NCBI RefSeq assembly: GCF_900094545.1
Contig: NZ_FMAH01000060.1
Coordinates: 1 to 34,975, forward strand
Reading direction: 5' to 3'
Length of the DNA: 34,975 bases
Source of the DNA: Martinezella miluonensis
Lineage (GTDB): Bacteria; Pseudomonadota; Alphaproteobacteria; Rhizobiales; Rhizobiaceae
Each line of letters begins with the position of its first letter. The first letter of the stretch is position 1. Shown piece after piece: positions 31,717 to 34,975 of the stretch. The notes under the pieces are model-generated. The model worked only from the letters and a program-made list of their open reading frames with translations. It had not been told where the DNA came from and did no database searches. A program made the translations under genes and the position numbers.

Positions 31717-31744
31717 TTGCCGGCGCCTATCAGAGCGCCGGCAA
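31717..31744. terminator. Bidirectional hairpin between ychF and the membrane protein gene
   Basis: TTGCCGGCGC (31717-31726), 8-bp loop, GCGCCGGCAA (31735-31744): a perfect 10-bp stem 12 bp after the ychF stop. Its right arm encodes the last residues of the convergent gene and the loop contains that gene's stop. No T-run follows. Confidence 0.65.
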
Positions 31745-32851
31745 TCTCGCCTGCATGCCGGCGGGCAAACGCCGCACGATGAGGCGGCGCAGATCGGCCC
31801 AACCGATACCGATCACAAGCACGACCAGGCCGACAATCATCAGCACCAGGAAGCCGACCTTGTCGAGACCGGCATTATTATGCCGAAGGATGGCCGCCGT
31901 CGCGAGGCCGAGCGACACGAGCCCTGCGGTCACGAAAGCGCGGCGATCGATGACGAGCCCGATCAGCATCATCACCAGGACCGCCACCAGAACAGTCACC
32001 GCTTGCATATAGCCTCCGAAGAGGGCGTCGGTGAGATTGGTAAAGACGATGCCACCGCTGGCAAGCTCCAGGCGCAGGGCCAGAAGGACGGTCGAATAAA
32101 GCAGCGCCGGTGCGGTTGCGAGATGCAGCCAGAACGCCACGTCGGACCGGCGGGTCACCCTGCGCGGATCGCTGAGATCGAAACGCATCGCCAATGCGAA
32201 GCTGCCGAGCGCGGTCACCAGCAAGATCATGAGCGTCTGGATTGGATAGTCTGCCGGCACATTCGAGGAGCCCGTCACGGTGCCGGCGACATAGAAGACC
32301 ACTGCAAGGAACAATCCGAACAATGAGAACAAGAATAGCGCCAGGGAAAGCGGGACCCGGTAGCGCCAGTAAAACAATGCGAGCATCGGTGGGAAGGGCG
32401 CCGCCAGGATAAATGCGCCGACAGTGAAATTATCGACCAGCGCCGGCGTGGAGGAGACATAACTCACTACCGCATGGAAAAGCCAGACGACGAGCGCGAT
32501 GGTCAAGACCACGGCGGGAAGCGCCAGGCGTTGACGGCGTACGAGGATTTCCGCCAGGACGACGATCGCCAGCAGGGACACATACCGGCTCGTCAATCCC
32601 CATAACCCGACCAGCAGCACAATGACGCCGATGGTGATGAGCACATCGTGAAAGCCGCGCACGAAACGCGGCGCTTCCGTATCTTCCAATGGGTTGGAAT
32701 CATCAAGCGAGCGCGGGGCCGAAAGATCCTGACGTGTTGGTAACGCGCCGATATTCCTCGCGGTCAGGTAAGGCAGCAATCGCTCGGCCTGGCTGGAGGA
32801 TATGATCCCCTCGCCGGCGGCATCTTCCAGTGCGATTTCGAGCTTGCTCAT
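31730..32851 (-). CDS. Polytopic membrane protein of unknown function
   Basis: The 373-residue protein has a short soluble N-terminal segment (MSKLEIALEDAAGEGIISSSQAERLLPYLTARNIG) resembling the helical lead-in of DUF2157-type membrane proteins, then about 9-10 hydrophobic helices from residue 70 on. Repeated motifs such as LVGLWGLTSRYVSLLAIVVLAEI and MIVGLVVLVIGIGWADLRRLIVRRLP are seen. No transport or catalytic motif is evident. ATG 32851 is preferred because GGGA is correctly spaced before it; ATG 32857 and TTG 32863 are alternatives. The C-terminal codons overlap the terminator hairpin shared with ychF. It is divergent from the MaoC pair. Confidence 0.75.
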   Translation of the reverse strand: MSKLEIALEDAAGEGIISSSQAERLLPYLTARNIGALPTRQDLSAPRSLDDSNPLEDTEAPRFVRGFHDVLITIGVIVLLVGLWGLTSRYVSLLAIVVLAEILVRRQRLALPAVVLTIALVVWLFHAVVSYVSSTPALVDNFTVGAFILAAPFPPMLALFYWRYRVPLSLALFLFSLFGLFLAVVFYVAGTVTGSSNVPADYPIQTLMILLVTALGSFALAMRFDLSDPRRVTRRSDVAFWLHLATAPALLYSTVLLALRLELASGGIVFTNLTDALFGGYMQAVTVLVAVLVMMLIGLVIDRRAFVTAGLVSLGLATAAILRHNNAGLDKVGFLVLMIVGLVVLVIGIGWADLRRLIVRRLPAGMQARLPAL

Positions 32852-33034
32852 TTTCATTCCCAATACGTCTCGCCACTACAAGCCTCAACACATCGCCGCC
32901 ATACAATCAAGAGCTGCCGGGCATCAATGGACAATCTCCTTTTGCTGTGACCCGCTATCGCCATGAAAATGCTTGCGCCACCACTCCGGGCCATGCGATT
33001 GCCCTTGGGCAAGATGTGGAGGACGACAGAAGAC

Positions 33035-33499
33035 ATGACGAAACTCGTCTACGAAGACTTCCAGCCGGGACGGGAGTTTCCGCTCGGCCCCAAACATATG
33101 ACGGCGGCGGAGATCATAGAATTTGCGAGCGAATTCGACCCGCAACCGATGCATCTGGACGAGGAAGCCGGACGCGCCAGCATTCTCGGCGGCCTGGCCG
33201 CTTCCGGCTGGCATACCTCGGCGGTGTTCATGCGCATGATGTGCGATTCCTATCTGCTCGCGACCGACGCACAAGGTGCGCCGGGCATCGATTTCATGGA
33301 GTGGAAAAAGCCCGTTTTGGCCGACGATACGCTGTCGGGCCGCTCCATCGTGGTCGAAGTCCGCGCCATGCGCTCTCGCCCCGGCATAGGCATCGTCAAG
33401 TTCCGCCACGAGATCGAGAACCAGCGCGGCGAGCTCGTCTGCCTCGGAGAGAACGCGACCATGATCCGCATGCGCGCCGGCACGGGGGTATCGGCATGA
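33035..33499 (+). CDS. MaoC-fold acyl dehydratase-like protein 1
   Basis: The 154-residue single hot-dog domain belongs to the MaoC/R-hydratase family. The active-site loop FASEFDPQPMHLDEEAGRASILGGLAASGWHT (about 28-59) carries the conserved D and H of the hydratase-2 motif in shortened form. MaoC proteins hydrate trans-2-enoyl-CoA or dehydrate 3-hydroxyacyl-CoA; the substrate here is unknown. ATG 33035 starts MTKLVYEDFQPG as in relatives, and GGAGG lies about 12 bp upstream. Its stop overlaps the next MaoC start in an ATGA arrangement, so the two products are likely made together and may form a heteromer. Confidence 0.86.
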   Translation: MTKLVYEDFQPGREFPLGPKHMTAAEIIEFASEFDPQPMHLDEEAGRASILGGLAASGWHTSAVFMRMMCDSYLLATDAQGAPGIDFMEWKKPVLADDTLSGRSIVVEVRAMRSRPGIGIVKFRHEIENQRGELVCLGENATMIRMRAGTGVSA

Positions 33500-33963
33500 A
33501 GATGAGCGAACTCTATGCCATCGGCGAACGCGCCGAGATCGGCAGCCATACTTTCACGCCCGAAGGCATCATCCACTTCGCCTCGCGCTTCGATCCGCAA
33601 ATCTTCCATATGGATGCGGAAGCGGCCAAACACTCATTGTTCGGCGGGCTCTGTGCTTCCGGATGGCATAGCTGCTCCATGTGGATGCGCAGCTTCGTCG
33701 ATTATTGGAAGTCCGAGACGGCCAGACTGATCGCCGAAGGCAAGACACCTCCCAATCTCGGCCCCTCACCCGGCTTCAAGAACCTGCAATGGCTGAGACC
33801 GGTCTTTGCCGGCGATACGATCACCTATGGCGTCGCCATCCTCGGCAGCCGCCCGCTGGCCTCGCGCCCCGGCTGGACGCTCTACACGCTCGCCTGTGAC
33901 GGCGTGAACCAGCATGGCACCCCGGCCCTACGTTTCGAGAGCACCGTACTGGCCTTTGAATAG
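33496..33963 (+). CDS. MaoC-fold acyl dehydratase-like protein 2
   Basis: The 155-residue hot-dog protein is paralogous to the gene just upstream. It has FASRFDPQIFHMDAEAAKHSLFGGLCASGWHSCSMWMR (about 28-65), which keeps the D..H pair of the family loop, and later LQWLRPVFAGDTITYGV, the usual substrate-tunnel strand. ATG 33496 overlaps the TGA of the first gene by two bases. Tandem MaoC genes occur widely in alphaproteobacteria, sometimes next to acyl-CoA metabolism genes, but no such neighbours are visible here, so the pathway cannot be named. A GC-rich hairpin follows. Confidence 0.86.
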   Translation: MKMSELYAIGERAEIGSHTFTPEGIIHFASRFDPQIFHMDAEAAKHSLFGGLCASGWHSCSMWMRSFVDYWKSETARLIAEGKTPPNLGPSPGFKNLQWLRPVFAGDTITYGVAILGSRPLASRPGWTLYTLACDGVNQHGTPALRFESTVLAFE

Positions 33964-33971
33964 CGACCTGC

Positions 33972-33992
33972 GGGGCCGTTCGCAGCGGCCCC
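33972..33992. terminator. Hairpin between maoC-like gene 2 and apt
   Basis: GGGGCCG (33972-33978) pairs with CGGCCCC (33986-33992) 8 bp after the maoC stop, followed by ATCAGTCTTT. It lies between convergent genes and may serve both. Confidence 0.65.
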
Positions 33993-34011
33993 ATCAGTCT
34001 TTGCGACATGC

Positions 34012-34554
34012 TCAGTGTCCCGAAAATTCCACCAGCGTATGAACCGGCACATCAAGCTCTTCGAGCTTCTTGCGGCCGCCGAGGTCAGGCAGATCGATGA
34101 CGAAGCATGCCGCGACGACTTCGGCTCCGATCTGGCGCAGGAGCTTCGTCGCGCCGACGGCGGTGCCGCCCGTTGCGATCAGATCGTCGACCAGGATGAC
34201 CCTTTCGCCGGGATTGACCGCATCGCGATGCATCTCCATCTCGTCGACGCCGTATTCCAGGCTGTAGGCGATCCGGACGATATCGTGCGGCAGCTTGCCT
34301 TTCTTACGGATTGGCACGAAGCCCGACGACAATTGATGCGCTACCGCACCCCCGAGAATGAAGCCACGCGCTTCCATCCCGGCGACCTTGTCGATTTTTG
34401 TGCCGGCATAGGGCTGTACCAGCGCATCGACGGCGCGGCGAAACGCCCTGGCATCGCCAAGCATCGTGGTGATGTCACGGAAGATGATGCCGGGCTTGGG
34501 ATAATCCGGAATGGAGCGGATGCTGGCAGCAAGCTCCGAAGCGATAGTGTTCAT
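34012..34554 (-). CDS. apt: Adenine phosphoribosyltransferase
   Basis: The 180-residue type I PRTase makes AMP from adenine and PRPP in purine salvage. Landmarks are IRSIPDYPKPGIIFRDITTML (12-32), GMEARGFILGGAVAHQL (58-74), the flexible-loop region PIRKKGKLP, and the PRPP-binding signature RVILVDDLIATGGTAVGA. Length is normal. ATG 34554 (MNTIASELAASIRS) is chosen over the upstream in-frame start at 34593, which adds non-family residues. Its leader ends close to the right-hand insertion sequence, so the native promoter may lie in the roughly 100 bp between them or have been disturbed. Confidence 0.95.
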   Translation of the reverse strand: MNTIASELAASIRSIPDYPKPGIIFRDITTMLGDARAFRRAVDALVQPYAGTKIDKVAGMEARGFILGGAVAHQLSSGFVPIRKKGKLPHDIVRIAYSLEYGVDEMEMHRDAVNPGERVILVDDLIATGGTAVGATKLLRQIGAEVVAACFVIDLPDLGGRKKLEELDVPVHTLVEFSGH

Positions 34555-34660
34555 CAAATATAGTCTCTCAGGCTGTGATAGGGCCGGCGGCACCCTATCA
34601 ATATGCGGGCGCTATACCAACAAAAAAGGCGGCCCCGAAGCAGCCTGTGTGGAAACGTTT

Positions 34661-34690
34661 GGAGGCTCCGGTTTGACCGGGGCCTCTTTT
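34661..34690. other. Hairpin next to the right-hand IS
   Basis: GAGGCTCCGG and CCGGGGCCTC form an imperfect stem around TTTGA, followed on the plus strand by TTTT. It is just outside the transposase stop and is probably part of the IS end, possibly blocking plus-strand transcription into the transposase gene. Confidence 0.4.
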
Positions 34691-34701
34691 GGTTTCTGGG
34701 T

Positions 34702-34975
34702 CTATGCGGGTTTTGATGTTATGTTTATGGTGCGCCTGATGTTGTAGGCGACCACCGAGAGGGCCATTTCGGTTCTGGTGCCCTTGAGGTTTCTGGTCAG
34801 GAAACGTCCGCCTGCCATCATCCGTTTGATGGTGCCGAACGGATGTTCTGCGGTGCATCGACGCTTTCGCATCATGTCGGGCGTTGCCCGTTGATGCATG
34901 CGGGCGAGTGCATCTTCATCGAGATGCCTTTGGACGTATCTTCGGGTGGCCGTGGTACATTTTTGCTTGAGCAGA
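34702..34975 (-). mobile_element. IS1182-like transposase, C-terminal fragment (5' end outside window)
   Basis: An open frame enters from the right edge on the minus strand and stops at 34702, giving about 90 residues. It contains the block CTTATRRYVQRHLDEDALARM, then RKRRCTAEHPFGTIKRM with the probable catalytic E of AEHPFG, then LKGTRTEMALSVVAYNIRR, which is characteristic of IS1182-type DDE transposases with a C-terminal AYNI.R tail. It differs clearly from the fragment at the left edge, so the two are not copies of one element. The gene continues outside the window; completeness is unknown. Confidence 0.82.

Noticed and set aside
32830..33495. Extension of the second MaoC frame upstream to 32830
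   Set aside because: It is out of frame through the first MaoC gene and has low-information sequence; ATG 33496 in the ATGA overlap gives the family-like N-terminus.
1..34975. CRISPR array, tRNA or rRNA genes, prophage or defence island
   Set aside because: No regularly spaced repeats, no tRNA-like cloverleaf sequence recognised, no rRNA sequence, and no phage structural or defence genes among the coding regions.

Overview
The window looks like a stretch of chromosome from a Rhizobium-type alphaproteobacterium (Rhizobiaceae). The evidence is GC-rich coding sequence with rhizobial protein types (BA14K, DUF1236/SH3, ClpS2-like, UbiK/BMFP, MidA), a RIME-like palindromic intergenic repeat, and the grouping lgt-midA-pgeF / prs / rplY / pth / ychF that is common in this order. 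The species cannot be fixed from the sequence alone. No rRNA, tRNA, CRISPR array, prophage or plasmid replication gene was recognised. Both ends carry the 3' part of a different IS1182-like transposase gene pointing inward, so the window resembles a core-chromosome segment bounded by two insertion sequences.

Layout. 1-340: tail of an insertion sequence. 388-4256: aspartate aminotransferase (aatA, minus), a PQQ-type sugar dehydrogenase-like periplasmic protein and an EamA-family exporter. 4257-7644: AT-rich leader and cold-shock gene cspA, a BA14K protein, an MBL-fold hydrolase (minus), an SH3/DUF1236 secreted protein and a tiny glycine-zipper protein. 8114-11375: a MarR regulator, then a response regulator, an EnvZ-like kinase and a DUF1349 protein in what looks like one transcription unit. 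11410-13868: csaA, proC, a YbjN-domain protein and ubiK, all minus, with a RIME-like repeat touching the proC stop. 14130-18259: lgt, midA, pgeF and a metal-ligand-less M24 protein. 18318-20220: a Q/P-rich lipoprotein and prs. 20235-24508 (minus): two tandem paralogous secreted proteins of unknown function followed by an MFS transporter. 24811-30046: rplY, a PAS-GGDEF-EAL protein with a periplasmic solute-binding protein 14 bp downstream, pth and a GNAT acetyltransferase. 30063-34554: clpS2-like (minus), ychF, a polytopic membrane protein (minus), two overlapping MaoC-fold genes and apt (minus). 34702-34975: second transposase remnant.

Most of the window is housekeeping: amino-acid metabolism (aatA, proC), nucleotide metabolism (prs, apt), translation (rplY, pth, ychF, csaA), envelope biogenesis and repair (lgt, pgeF), and respiratory-chain and quinone biogenesis (midA, ubiK). 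The least explained parts are the tandem secreted paralogs plus MFS transporter, the GGDEF-EAL/binding-protein pair, the M24 protein that has lost every expected metal ligand, and the sugar-dehydrogenase-like protein lacking its expected catalytic histidine. I saw no clear evidence of a defence system or another entirely new machine; these four are the best leads.
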